Below are positions 1 to 8,521 of a stretch of 64,000 bases of DNA, piece by piece. Within the stretch, counting starts at the first letter, position 1, and each line of letters opens with the position of its first letter. The stretch lies in contig JAFZBE010000063.1 of assembly GCA_017561935.1 (NCBI GenBank), forward strand, positions 86,326-150,325, written 5' to 3'. The position numbers were made by a program, and so were the translations under genes. Origin of the DNA: Bacteroidales bacterium (GTDB taxonomy: Bacteria > Bacteroidota > Bacteroidia > Bacteroidales > UBA3663). The notes beneath the pieces are model-generated. The model saw only the letters and a program-made list of their open reading frames with translations, ran no database searches and had not been told where the DNA came from.

Positions 1-61
1 TTTTGATGAAATCAACCTTGAAAATGCCAGTTTGACTTGGAAACTGTGAAAAATGACACAT
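1..61 (-). CDS. Possible 5' end of a gene running off the left edge
   Basis: On the minus strand an ATG at 61-59 opens a frame that stays free of stops for 20 codons to the window edge (begins MCHFSQFPSQTG). A TATCTTTG -7 box lies 15 bp upstream on the same strand (76-83), but no TTTG -33 box sits at the usual distance. The product cannot be recognised from 20 residues, and a frame this short could be open by chance. Confidence 0.3.
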   Translation of the reverse strand, partial: MCHFSQFPSQTGIFKVDFIK

Positions 62-174
62 CTTTTTTGCCGGGACAAAGATAATGAGTTTCGGAGATTA
101 GTCGGTGATTTTGACAATGTTGTCGGTACAGAATGAGAAAAAACGGCGGGAAATTGAAAATAATGGGGCAGATT

Positions 175-206
175 CTTGGAGATTCGCGCGAATTGTTTTA
201 ACTTTG
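175..206 (+). promoter_or_regulatory. Bacteroidota-type promoter for the SGNH hydrolase gene
   Basis: CTTG (175-178, one mismatch to TTTG), a 20 bp spacer and TAACTTTG (199-206) match the -33/-7 consensus of Bacteroidota. It lies 18 bp before the ATG at 225, which argues for that start over an in-frame upstream start at 105. Confidence 0.7.
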
Positions 207-224
207 CACCGAAAAATAATATCT

Positions 225-1379
225 ATGGAGGAACAAGCAAATAAATATACCAAGTGGGTGGCATGCTGGGGCAACGCCACGTCGATCTCCGACCGCAAGA
301 TGTCGGTGTATGCGCGGGACATCACGCTGAGGTATCCCGTTAGGATGTGCTTCAGTGGAAGCAAGCTGCGTTTCCGCTTCTCGAACCTGACGGGTACTGA
401 AGAGGTGACACTCACCAAGGTGCGTGTGGCGAAAGTGGTGGAGCATTATCGTCCTGTAGCCATCACTTTCGATGGGGCCCGGCGTATCCACATTGCGCCA
501 GGCAAAGAGGTTGAGAGCGATGAGATACCTCTGGCAATAAATGCCGGAGATGCCATCGAGGTAAGCATTTATCTGGGCAGCTATACGCAGATGAATGCAG
601 GTACACTGGTGACAGGACCGCTCTCGAAGGGCAAGTTCTCGTATGGCGACTATGCCGATGCCAAGGTGCTGCCGCTCGACTTGACCAGGAACACCAACTG
701 GTTCTATTTCCTCAACACCATCGATATTCTGACCGAAGAGAAGAACCATGCGCTGGTGTGCTATGGCGATTCGATAACTGCGCAAAGCTGGCCCGACTAC
801 TTGGCTAACCGTGCGTGGAAGGAAGGTTTGCACGATGTGGCCATCATCCGTCGTGCGGTGAGCGGTACGCGCATCCTGCGTCAATACAATTGCATCACCT
901 ATCAGGCTTACGGATTGAAGGGCGAGACACGTTTCCCGATCGAGATGAATGTGGCGGGTGCACGCGATGTGATCATCCAACATGGAATCAACGACATCAT
1001 CCATCCGGTGGGTGTCGATGTCAATCCGTTCCGCCCCATGAGCGATATGCCCACCACTGAAGACCTCATCGAAGGTATGAGGAAGTTCTATATCGAGCAC
1101 GCCCGCCATCTGGGGCTTCGTGTGTGGAGCGGTACGCTGCTGCCCATCTGGAACTGGAGGACCTTCGCCGAGTTCCGCGACCAGATTCGTCGGGAGTTCA
1201 ATGAGTGGTTGCGTACGGCACCCGATTTTGATGGCTGCATCGACTTTGACGAGGCAGTTAGAGACCCAGAGCGACCGGTTGCTTTCGCGCCTGGCTTCGA
1301 TTCGGGCGACCATCTGCATCCGAGTGAGCGGGCTTACGAGGCGATGGCCAACTGTGTACCCTTGGAGCTATTGACTTAA
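225..1379 (+). CDS. SGNH/GDSL-family hydrolase
   Basis: 384-residue protein with a C-terminal SGNH hydrolase domain. Visible are the nucleophile block GDSIT (about residue 180), the GxND block as GINDI (about 255) and the catalytic DxxH as DHLHP (about 361), the order expected of this esterase/lipase fold. The first 170 residues form a separate region, probably a beta-sandwich as in carbohydrate-esterase relatives. The start at 225 is chosen because the promoter lies just upstream; the frame is open from 105. No signal peptide is evident. It is followed after 15 bp by a DUF362 gene. The family includes acyl and carbohydrate esterases; the substrate here is not determined. Confidence 0.8.
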   Translation: MEEQANKYTKWVACWGNATSISDRKMSVYARDITLRYPVRMCFSGSKLRFRFSNLTGTEEVTLTKVRVAKVVEHYRPVAITFDGARRIHIAPGKEVESDEIPLAINAGDAIEVSIYLGSYTQMNAGTLVTGPLSKGKFSYGDYADAKVLPLDLTRNTNWFYFLNTIDILTEEKNHALVCYGDSITAQSWPDYLANRAWKEGLHDVAIIRRAVSGTRILRQYNCITYQAYGLKGETRFPIEMNVAGARDVIIQHGINDIIHPVGVDVNPFRPMSDMPTTEDLIEGMRKFYIEHARHLGLRVWSGTLLPIWNWRTFAEFRDQIRREFNEWLRTAPDFDGCIDFDEAVRDPERPVAFAPGFDSGDHLHPSERAYEAMANCVPLELLT

Positions 1380-1394
1380 ATTTCTAAAATAATT

Positions 1395-2486
1395 ATGAAT
1401 AAAATGATTAAAAGAGCACTTCTGCTTGGCCTTTGTGGAGGAATGATGGCCAGCTGCAATTCGAGGAAGGCACAGCCTGCCGAGACTGAAAACAATCCTG
1501 CGAACAACACCGATGGCCGCAGGTACGTGAACTATGACGAGCGTTCTGGCGGCGAGGCCGTCGTCTATTTTACCCGTGACCTTAGTGCGAATGGTCTGAT
1601 TGCTGCGTACGAAAAGGTGAACCAGAATATTGAGGGCAAGGTGGCTGTGAAGCTGCATACCGGCGAACAGAATGGTCCGAACATCCTGCCACGTGAATGG
1701 GTGAAGGCCTTGTTTGAAAAGGATCTGAAGGATGCCACCATCGTGGAGACCAACACCTATTACGAGGGTGACCGCTACACCACCGAGAAACATCGTGAGA
1801 CCCTGAAGGTGAATGGTTGGACTTTCTGCCCCGTCGATATCCTTGACGAGAATGGCACTGCCATGCTGCCTGTCAAGGGTGGCAAGTGGTTCAAGGAGAT
1901 GTCGGTGGGCAAAAACCTCAAGAACTACACTTCCCTGGTTACTTTGACCCACTTCAAGGGACATACACAGGGCGGCTTCGGCGGTTCGAACAAGAACATC
2001 GGCATCGGTTGTGCCGATGGCCGTATCGGCAAGGCGATGATCCACACTACACCCGGACAACCCGACCAGTGGGACATCAAGGAGGAGGAGTTCATGGAGC
2101 GCATGACCGAATCGACCAAGGCCACCATCGACTTCTTTGGCGAACATGTAACCTACGTCAACGTGATGCGTAATATGAGTGTGTCGTGCGACTGCGAGGG
2201 TTTGGCCGCTGCTCCTGTGGTTACGCCCAACGTCGGCATCCTTTCTTCGACCGATATACTTGCTGTTGACCAGGCTTGCATCGACATCGTCTTTGCCATG
2301 ACCGAAGAGGAGCACCACGACCTGTTGGAACGCATCGTCACACGCCACGGATTGCGCCAGCTCTCTTACATGAAGGAGCTCGGCATGGGCCACGACCGCT
2401 ACAAACTTATCGACCTCGACAATGGCGGCAAGCAGATCACTGCCGCTGAGGCAGCCGAAGGTCTGAAGCCGTTTGTACAAGAGTAA
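1395..2486 (+). CDS. DUF362-domain lipoprotein
   Basis: 363-residue protein with a lipoprotein signal: hydrophobic stretch and a lipobox-like MMASC with Cys at residue 21. The body matches the DUF362 family in motifs such as the GGFGGSNKNIGIGCADG segment (about residues 195-212) and the conserved Cys residues near ADG and SCDCEG. DUF362 proteins often occur with iron-sulfur domains, but the CxxCxxCxxxC ferredoxin motif is not seen here. Role unknown; a periplasmic redox or metal-linked function is only a guess. It starts 15 bp after the SGNH gene and is probably cotranscribed with it. Confidence 0.75.
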   Translation: MNKMIKRALLLGLCGGMMASCNSRKAQPAETENNPANNTDGRRYVNYDERSGGEAVVYFTRDLSANGLIAAYEKVNQNIEGKVAVKLHTGEQNGPNILPREWVKALFEKDLKDATIVETNTYYEGDRYTTEKHRETLKVNGWTFCPVDILDENGTAMLPVKGGKWFKEMSVGKNLKNYTSLVTLTHFKGHTQGGFGGSNKNIGIGCADGRIGKAMIHTTPGQPDQWDIKEEEFMERMTESTKATIDFFGEHVTYVNVMRNMSVSCDCEGLAAAPVVTPNVGILSSTDILAVDQACIDIVFAMTEEEHHDLLERIVTRHGLRQLSYMKELGMGHDRYKLIDLDNGGKQITAAEAAEGLKPFVQE

Positions 2487-2521
2487 GGCATAAGACAGTG
2501 TCTTCGAAGACAAATGCAAAG

Positions 2522-2560
2522 AGGGACAACTTTTCCGTTCAGGAATTGTTGCCCTTTATT
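2522..2560 (+). terminator. Putative terminator after the DUF362 gene
   Basis: AGGGACAAC (2522-2530) can pair with GTTGCCCT (2548-2555) with one bulged A and is followed by TTATTG. It closes the SGNH-DUF362 transcript. Confidence 0.5.
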
Positions 2561-2666
2561 GTATTTTTGGGTGTAAAATCGTACAAAAAACGAAGAGATT
2601 TGAGATGATGTTACATTTTTAGAGATATTTGTTGCGGGATATGTAACATGTTTTGGGATTTTTCGT

Positions 2667-2674
2667 TATCTTTG
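2667..2674 (+). promoter_or_regulatory. -7 box of the hybrid two-component gene
   Basis: TATCTTTG lies 20 bp before the ATG at 2695. A TTTG at the usual 19-21 bp distance is not clear. The box supports 2695 rather than an in-frame TTG at 2653 as the start. Confidence 0.55.
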
Positions 2675-2694
2675 CCACAGAAAAACAAAAGACT

Positions 2695-5600
2695 ATGTTA
2701 CACAATCGAATTGTCGCTTTATCCATTGCCCTGGGATGGATGGCCTACGAGGCGGATGCCAAGTTGAATCTGCTTTATACTACCGAGAACAATCTGCCCA
2801 ACAGCCTGGTCAATCAGGTGGAGGAGAGTGCAGACGAGATGATTTGGGTGGTGACCGAAGATGGTTTGTGCCGTTTCGATGGTTCTCAGTTTGTCACATA
2901 TACCGATGATTCGAATAATCCGCATTCGTTACAAAGCAATGTCGTACGAGCCATCTGTACCGATGATGATGGTCATGTACTGGTGGGTACGATGGGCGGC
3001 GTGCAGATGTACAGACCCGAGACCGATGACTTTACGACGGTGATCTGTGACACACTGCAGGGGATTCGCCCCGTCAATGTGTCGCATCTGACACGTTTGG
3101 CAAATGGCGACTTCATAGCTTGCGGGAACAATACCTTCACGATTCACATTGATGAGAACGGTGAGCCTCACGCTTTGGCGAACGTCTTGACCAAAGAACT
3201 GAGAGCAAGTATTTGCTGTTGTCAGGATTATTCAGGCAACATTTGGGCAACCTCATTAGTACGTGGTTTGCATCGTCTCAACAAGCAGGGAAAACTGGAG
3301 AAGATAACATTAGGCGATGACATCAAAGGCATCCAGGAGCTGCTGACAGGCCCTGATGGTGTGGTGTATATGGGCGGTGTGGTTCGCGGCCTTTATAAAT
3401 ATAATAATGTGACACAGCGGATAGAGGAGATTACTCGTCCAGATGACAATTTCAGGGTGTGTGAGCTGCGCTGTTTCCCCGGCAAGCAGCAGGTTTATGT
3501 ATGTACTGATGGGGAAGGTGTCAAAATACTGGATTGCTTGACGGGTCAGCTGACGAACTTCAACTTTGACGATGCCCAAATGGAGGCGGGAACCCAGAAG
3601 GTCCACTCGCTGACTACCTCGCGCAATGGAGATATCTGGATGGCTATTTATCAGAAAGGTGTGCTGGTGGTGTCGCGCAATCCGTTCGACTTCCACTATT
3701 TTGGCCCGCATTCCCTGCGATATAACAACATCGGCGATCGTTGTGTGACCTCCTTGATCCGTTCGCATGAGGGCATTCTCTGGGTAGGCACTGACAATGG
3801 CGGTGTCTATGGCTTGAATAATCAGGGTGAAACGGTGGCATATTATCCGTGCAATTCAGGTCCAGGGTCGGTGCCGACGGCGTTGATTTCCTTGTATGAA
3901 GACTCGCATCATCGTGTATGGTTCGGTTCGTACGGACAGGGTGGAGGTATGATGGACGTCAAGACGGGTGTCTGCCATTATATCCCCTTGGAGAACCAGC
4001 GAAGCAATACCAGCAATATCTATGACTTCGAGGAGGACGAGAGGGGTAATGTGTGGGTGGCTTCGATGGGTAATGGCATACTGAAGTACGATGAGCAGCG
4101 AAGAACGTTCGTGCGTCAGAACCTGCCTGCATCCTGCAACTGGGCAGGGACCTTGTGTTATGATGCGGTGACTGGCCAACTGTATGTGGGTACATACAGC
4201 GGCCTGATGATCATCGGCAAGCTGGATTCTGAGATGACGTGTGAACAGTATTACCCGGATCTGGTTGTCTATAGCATCACTTGTATTTCTGCCACGCAAA
4301 TAAGTTTGTGTACCAATGCCGGCCTGATCATCTTCGACACACAGAAAAGATGCGGCCAGGTATATACAACGCAGGAAGGTCTTCCCACTGACAATATCTT
4401 TGCTTCGCAGACCGATGGCGAAGGCAATCTATGGGTGAGCAGTGGTAAAGGCATTTCGAAACTCAACCTGAGCCAGCGGACCATTACCAACTACACGTCG
4501 CGAGAAGGACTCCAGTTTAACGAGTTCTACAAGAATGTCTCGATGCGCGATGATGATGGGACGTTGTGGTTCGGTGGAACGGAGGGCATCAACTGGTTCA
4601 ATCCGCGAGAGATCCGCAAGAATGAGACCATGGTCGAGGCTCGTGTGGTGAGGTTCAGTACCGACCTTAATAACATTTTGCCCGACAAGGATGGCGTCTA
4701 TCAACTCGAGGAGCGGGACCGTTCGTTCTCGATCGAACTGGCCACACGCCCCATTATGCAGACTTTCAGCGTGACTTATCTTTATGCGATGGACAACGAT
4801 GCCTGGCAGACGCTACCCCCTTCGGCCAATCGTGTCACGTTCAGTCGTATCAGTTCAGGTAAACATACGTTCCGATTCCAGACCGATGTCGATGGAAAAC
4901 TTTCGCCTGTCAAGACTGTGCAGATACTCGTCGCCCGTCCGTGGTTCCTGAAATGGTGGGCACTACTAATATGGCTTGCCATCTTCGGTATCATCGTTTG
5001 GCTCGTTATCCAGCAACTTCGACGCCGATATCGTGAGACTAGATTGCGGATGAAGCATGCCCGTGAGGTGGCTATCAAGGAAGAGAAACTGCAGTTCTTC
5101 ATGAATCTTGCCCATGAGATTCGTACTCCTATGACGCTGGTGGTAAGTCCGCTGCAAAAGTTGATGTCGAATGATACGGATTCGGAACGCCAGCGCAGCT
5201 ACCAGATTATCGACAGAAATGCCAATCGTGTGCTTGGCCTGATCAATGAGCTCATGGACCTCAGGAAGATCGACAAGGCTCAGATGCATCTGCAATGTCA
5301 GCAGTTGTTGCCTGCCCAATTGCTCCAGGACCTTTGTGATACGGTGTTGGATTTGACCCAAGAGCGGCAGATCAACTTGAAATACAATAATTTGTTGCCC
5401 GATGGTTTCACGACATGGATTGACAAGGGATGCTTCGACAAGATTGTGATCAACCTGCTTTCCAATTCAATCAAATATACACCTCGCGGCGGTCAGATTA
5501 CCGTAGAATCCAGATTGTCGCCAGAGAATATGCTGCAGATCAGCGTGACCGATACAGGTGTCGGTATAACTCCAGAGGATAAGAAGCACATCTTCGAGCT

Positions 5601-6681
5601 CTTCTACCGTTCGAACGACAACAGCACCCAGGCCATCGGCTCAGGCATTGGCCTGAACCTTGTGAGGGCACTGACTAACCTGCATCATGGCAACATTGAG
5701 GTGGAAGATAACCCGGAAGGGCAGGGGACTGTGTTCATTATTTCGTTGCCTATCGGCAATGACGCCTATACAGACAAAGAAAAGATATCGAAACAGAACT
5801 TAAGTGCGGAATTGTCAGACAACTTGAATGCTGTCACGATAGCAAAGAAGGCGGTAGGCAAGACGATGGATGATTCTTTGGTGGAGTCCAACCGTTACTT
5901 ACGACGTATCCTTGTGGTCGATGACGAAGATGACGTGCGCAATTACTTGGATACGGAACTGCGACCCTACTATCGGGTAACGACGTGCTTGAATGGCCGT
6001 GAGGCGCTCGAGAAACTGTTGGAACATGCCGATGCCTATGATCTGGTGCTCAGTGATGTGATGATGCCTGTGATGGATGGCGTGGAGCTTTGCCGCTATA
6101 TACGCAGCAATGTGCTGCTCAATCACCTGCCGGTGGTGTTGCTTACGGCAAGATCAAGCGACGAGGACCGGTTGAAGAGCCTTGAGATTGGTGCAAATGC
6201 CTTTATCTCGAAGCCATTCAACGTGGAAATACTACTTATGACAATCAAGAACCTCATTGAGGAGCATGCTCGCTTGCGAAGTTCGTTCAGCGGCCAGCAG
6301 CTGCCAACAGCTCAAGTTGATACGCCCGAACTGCAGTCACCCGACCAGCGTCTGCTGCAACGCATTCTAAAGGTCGTGAACGATAACCTGAGCAATACTG
6401 AACTGACCAGCGAGATGATTGCCGACAAGGTGGGATTGAGCCGCGTTCACCTCTACCGAAAGCTCAAGGAGCTCACCAATCAGACGGCACGCAGTTATAT
6501 ACGCAACATCCGATTGGCCAAGGCCGCCGAACTGTTGGCTCAGCGCAAGATGTCGATTGCCGAGGTGGCTTATGAGGTGGGCTTTTCCAGCCCCAACAAT
6601 TTCGCCACAGCATTCAAGGAAATGTATGGTTTGACCCCCACAGCATATAACGAGAAGCATTATTTGGGAAAGGAACCATAG
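2695..6681 (+). CDS. Hybrid two-component system sensor kinase/response regulator/AraC factor
   Basis: 1328-residue HTCS protein joining a full two-component relay in one chain. After a signal peptide come periplasmic regulator-propeller repeats (about 25-680), a Y_Y_Y-type domain (about 680-745), one membrane helix (about 750-775), a HisKA helix with phosphoacceptor LAHEIRTP (about 804), an ATPase with NLLSNS, DTGVGI and GSGIGLNL (about 919-990), a receiver with VVDDED (about 1071), phosphoacceptor Asp in LSDVMMP and conserved SKPF lysine, and an AraC DNA-binding domain (about 1225-1320). HTCS regulators usually sense glycan fragments and control polysaccharide utilization loci. No SusC/SusD pair is present nearby; only the upstream SGNH hydrolase is carbohydrate-related. 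Confidence 0.95.
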   Translation: MLHNRIVALSIALGWMAYEADAKLNLLYTTENNLPNSLVNQVEESADEMIWVVTEDGLCRFDGSQFVTYTDDSNNPHSLQSNVVRAICTDDDGHVLVGTMGGVQMYRPETDDFTTVICDTLQGIRPVNVSHLTRLANGDFIACGNNTFTIHIDENGEPHALANVLTKELRASICCCQDYSGNIWATSLVRGLHRLNKQGKLEKITLGDDIKGIQELLTGPDGVVYMGGVVRGLYKYNNVTQRIEEITRPDDNFRVCELRCFPGKQQVYVCTDGEGVKILDCLTGQLTNFNFDDAQMEAGTQKVHSLTTSRNGDIWMAIYQKGVLVVSRNPFDFHYFGPHSLRYNNIGDRCVTSLIRSHEGILWVGTDNGGVYGLNNQGETVAYYPCNSGPGSVPTALISLYEDSHHRVWFGSYGQGGGMMDVKTGVCHYIPLENQRSNTSNIYDFEEDERGNVWVASMGNGILKYDEQRRTFVRQNLPASCNWAGTLCYDAVTGQLYVGTYSGLMIIGKLDSEMTCEQYYPDLVVYSITCISATQISLCTNAGLIIFDTQKRCGQVYTTQEGLPTDNIFASQTDGEGNLWVSSGKGISKLNLSQRTITNYTSREGLQFNEFYKNVSMRDDDGTLWFGGTEGINWFNPREIRKNETMVEARVVRFSTDLNNILPDKDGVYQLEERDRSFSIELATRPIMQTFSVTYLYAMDNDAWQTLPPSANRVTFSRISSGKHTFRFQTDVDGKLSPVKTVQILVARPWFLKWWALLIWLAIFGIIVWLVIQQLRRRYRETRLRMKHAREVAIKEEKLQFFMNLAHEIRTPMTLVVSPLQKLMSNDTDSERQRSYQIIDRNANRVLGLINELMDLRKIDKAQMHLQCQQLLPAQLLQDLCDTVLDLTQERQINLKYNNLLPDGFTTWIDKGCFDKIVINLLSNSIKYTPRGGQITVESRLSPENMLQISVTDTGVGITPEDKKHIFELFYRSNDNSTQAIGSGIGLNLVRALTNLHHGNIEVEDNPEGQGTVFIISLPIGNDAYTDKEKISKQNLSAELSDNLNAVTIAKKAVGKTMDDSLVESNRYLRRILVVDDEDDVRNYLDTELRPYYRVTTCLNGREALEKLLEHADAYDLVLSDVMMPVMDGVELCRYIRSNVLLNHLPVVLLTARSSDEDRLKSLEIGANAFISKPFNVEILLMTIKNLIEEHARLRSSFSGQQLPTAQVDTPELQSPDQRLLQRILKVVNDNLSNTELTSEMIADKVGLSRVHLYRKLKELTNQTARSYIRNIRLAKAAELLAQRKMSIAEVAYEVGFSSPNNFATAFKEMYGLTPTAYNEKHYLGKEP

Positions 6682-6697
6682 GCGAACCATAAACACA

Positions 6698-6729
6698 AGA
6701 AGGAGCAGGCCATTCGACCTGCTCCTTCT
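6698..6729. terminator. Bidirectional terminator between convergent genes
   Basis: A perfect 12 bp stem (AGAAGGAGCAGG at 6698-6709 with its complement at 6718-6729) and an 8-base loop lie between the HTCS gene (ends 6681) and the minus-strand POT gene (ends 6762). Confidence 0.8.
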
Positions 6730-6761
6730 AGAAATTACTGATCTTTGATACAAATTCTATA

Positions 6762-8333
6762 TCAGCAAGCAACCCTTTCGAGCCACTTGACCATGCCGAA
6801 CATGATGGCCATCGAGATGAGGCAGACGATAAGGAACACTGCCCAGCACCACTGGATGGGCCATGCGTTGTACATGACAGGGCCAAGCCAGATCATCAGG
6901 TTGCCGATGGCGGTCGCACCAAGCCAGAGGCCCTGGCAGAGACCTACCATGTGACGTGGAGCCACCTTCGAAACGAAGCTCAAGCCGAGTGGAGAGATGA
7001 AGAGCTCGGCCACAGTAAGGAAGAAATAGGTCACGATGAGCACCCACGGAGAAGCTTTGGCCAGACCGGCAGCAGCCATGCTGGCAGCATCGAGAGCACG
7101 GAACTCATCGCCCGAAGGATAATTACTGAACATCGAGAAGAGCATCAGGAAAAGGTAGGCACAGCCTGCGATGCCCATGCCGATGCCAATCTTACGTGGC
7201 GTAGAGATGGCCTTGCCTTTGGCTGCGAGGCTTCCAAAGATCCACATGATAATGGGGGTGAGGATGATCACGAAGAACGGATTGAGCGCCTGCCAAATCT
7301 CGGGAGCTATGGAGTCGGTCTTGACGAAGTCGCGGGCGAAGACGCTCAACGACTGCCCGTTCTGATGGAACGAGAACCAGAAGAAGATGGCGATACCGAG
7401 CACAGCAAAGAGCGCGTAGAGACGTTGCTTGATTTCGGTTGCCATGGTGCGCTTCTCCTCTTCGGTGTATTCGACAACAGCGGCAGCCACTTTCTTGGCC
7501 GGCTGTGGGAAGATATGCTTGTAGGCGAGGAAGATGGCGAGCGAGATGAGCATGGCAATCACCGAAGCGATGAACGAGTAGTGGATGCCCTGGTTGAAGA
7601 CGGTGATGTAGTCGTGGCTGAATGCAGCATTATCGACAAAGTTGTAGCCGGGAAGGAGCACCTTGTCGAGCGTCTCGGTGAACTTGGTAGTCACCTGGCC
7701 ATCGGCGAGGAACTGGTGGCATAGTGCCGGCATGTCGGCATTATAGACGAGAGCGTGCTTGGTGAGCCACCATTGGCGGAGCAATGGAGCGATGAAGGGA
7801 GCAAACAGACCGCCGATGTTGATGAACACGTAGAAGATCTGGAAGCCCGAGTCACGCTTGTCCTTGGCTATCTTAAGAGCTTCGGGACCCTCCTTGGCAG
7901 CTTCGGCCTCATATTCGTCGTACATCTTGCCGACGATGGCCTGCAGATTACCCTTGAAAAGACCATTGCCAAAAGCGATGGCAAGCAGGGCAACACAAGT
8001 GAAGATGAGAATACCCCACCAGCTGCCGCTGAAGTCCGTCTGGCTGAAGACGGGGATGGCGAGGGCGATGTAGCCTAACGCCATAATGATCAGACCCCAC
8101 TGGATGGTGCGGTTGTAGTTTTGTGTGCGGTCGGCGATGATGCCTCCCACCAGACTCAGCACATAGATGCCGAAGTAAAACACTGAATAGATGATGCCGG
8201 CGGTACCGTCGGAAAGGCCGAATTTCGACACCAGGAACAGCAGGAGCACTGCGTTCATGATGTAGTAGCCGAAACGCTCGCCCATGTTGGCCAGCGCGGC
8301 AGGGATGAGACCCTTGGGATGACTTTTGAACAT
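6762..8333 (-). CDS. POT-family proton-dependent oligopeptide transporter
   Basis: 523-residue polytopic inner-membrane protein of the POT/PTR2 family (major facilitator superfamily), which imports di- and tripeptides with protons. The N-terminus carries the signature ANMGERFGYY, with the ExxER-like GERF helix typical of the family, and a GLFKGN motif lies in the middle. The start at 8333 aligns with the divergent paralogue (MFxxxPKGL); an in-frame upstream start would place a non-family leader. Its promoter is at 8405-8436. It is divergent from a second POT gene with 188 bp between start codons and converges on the HTCS gene. Confidence 0.92.
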   Translation of the reverse strand: MFKSHPKGLIPAALANMGERFGYYIMNAVLLLFLVSKFGLSDGTAGIIYSVFYFGIYVLSLVGGIIADRTQNYNRTIQWGLIIMALGYIALAIPVFSQTDFSGSWWGILIFTCVALLAIAFGNGLFKGNLQAIVGKMYDEYEAEAAKEGPEALKIAKDKRDSGFQIFYVFINIGGLFAPFIAPLLRQWWLTKHALVYNADMPALCHQFLADGQVTTKFTETLDKVLLPGYNFVDNAAFSHDYITVFNQGIHYSFIASVIAMLISLAIFLAYKHIFPQPAKKVAAAVVEYTEEEKRTMATEIKQRLYALFAVLGIAIFFWFSFHQNGQSLSVFARDFVKTDSIAPEIWQALNPFFVIILTPIIMWIFGSLAAKGKAISTPRKIGIGMGIAGCAYLFLMLFSMFSNYPSGDEFRALDAASMAAAGLAKASPWVLIVTYFFLTVAELFISPLGLSFVSKVAPRHMVGLCQGLWLGATAIGNLMIWLGPVMYNAWPIQWCWAVFLIVCLISMAIMFGMVKWLERVAC

Positions 8334-8337
8334 ATTA

Positions 8338-8400
8338 TACAAATAACAATTAACAATTACGAATAACAATTGTGATTTGGCAAATAACAATTGAAATTGC
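8338..8400. repeat. AT-rich repeats of AATAACAATT type
   Basis: Four imperfect copies of AATAACAATT/AATTAACAATT occupy the untranslated leader of the minus-strand POT gene. Similar short repeats recur at 52283-52335, 53275-53292 and 62140-62172. Confidence 0.6.
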
Positions 8401-8404
8401 GGTG

Positions 8405-8436
8405 CAAAGATAAACAATAAAAATGGCATTTCCAAA
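8405..8436 (-). promoter_or_regulatory. Promoter of the minus-strand POT gene
   Basis: Read on the minus strand: TTTG (8433-8436), a 20 bp spacer and TATCTTTG (8405-8412), an exact match to the Bacteroidota consensus. Confidence 0.85.
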
Positions 8437-8464
8437 TATTTGTGAATAAATGTGCAAATTAAAA

Positions 8465-8496
8465 TTTGGTAGTTTCAAAAAAACTATGTATCTTTG
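8465..8496 (+). promoter_or_regulatory. Promoter of the plus-strand POT gene
   Basis: TTTG (8465-8468), a 20 bp spacer and TATCTTTG (8489-8496), 25 bp before the ATG at 8522. Its -33 box is only 28 bp from the -33 box of the divergent promoter, so the two may interfere or share control. Confidence 0.85.
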
Positions 8497-8521
8497 CGCC
8501 GAAAAATATTTGGTTTCAGAT

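Noticed and set aside
198..1319. Long minus-strand frame over the SGNH hydrolase gene
   Set aside because: Mirror frame produced by codon bias; no promoter, no family resemblance, and the plus frame has intact catalytic motifs.
1368..2519. 383-codon minus frame over the DUF362 gene
   Set aside because: Antisense shadow; the plus frame has a lipobox and family motifs.
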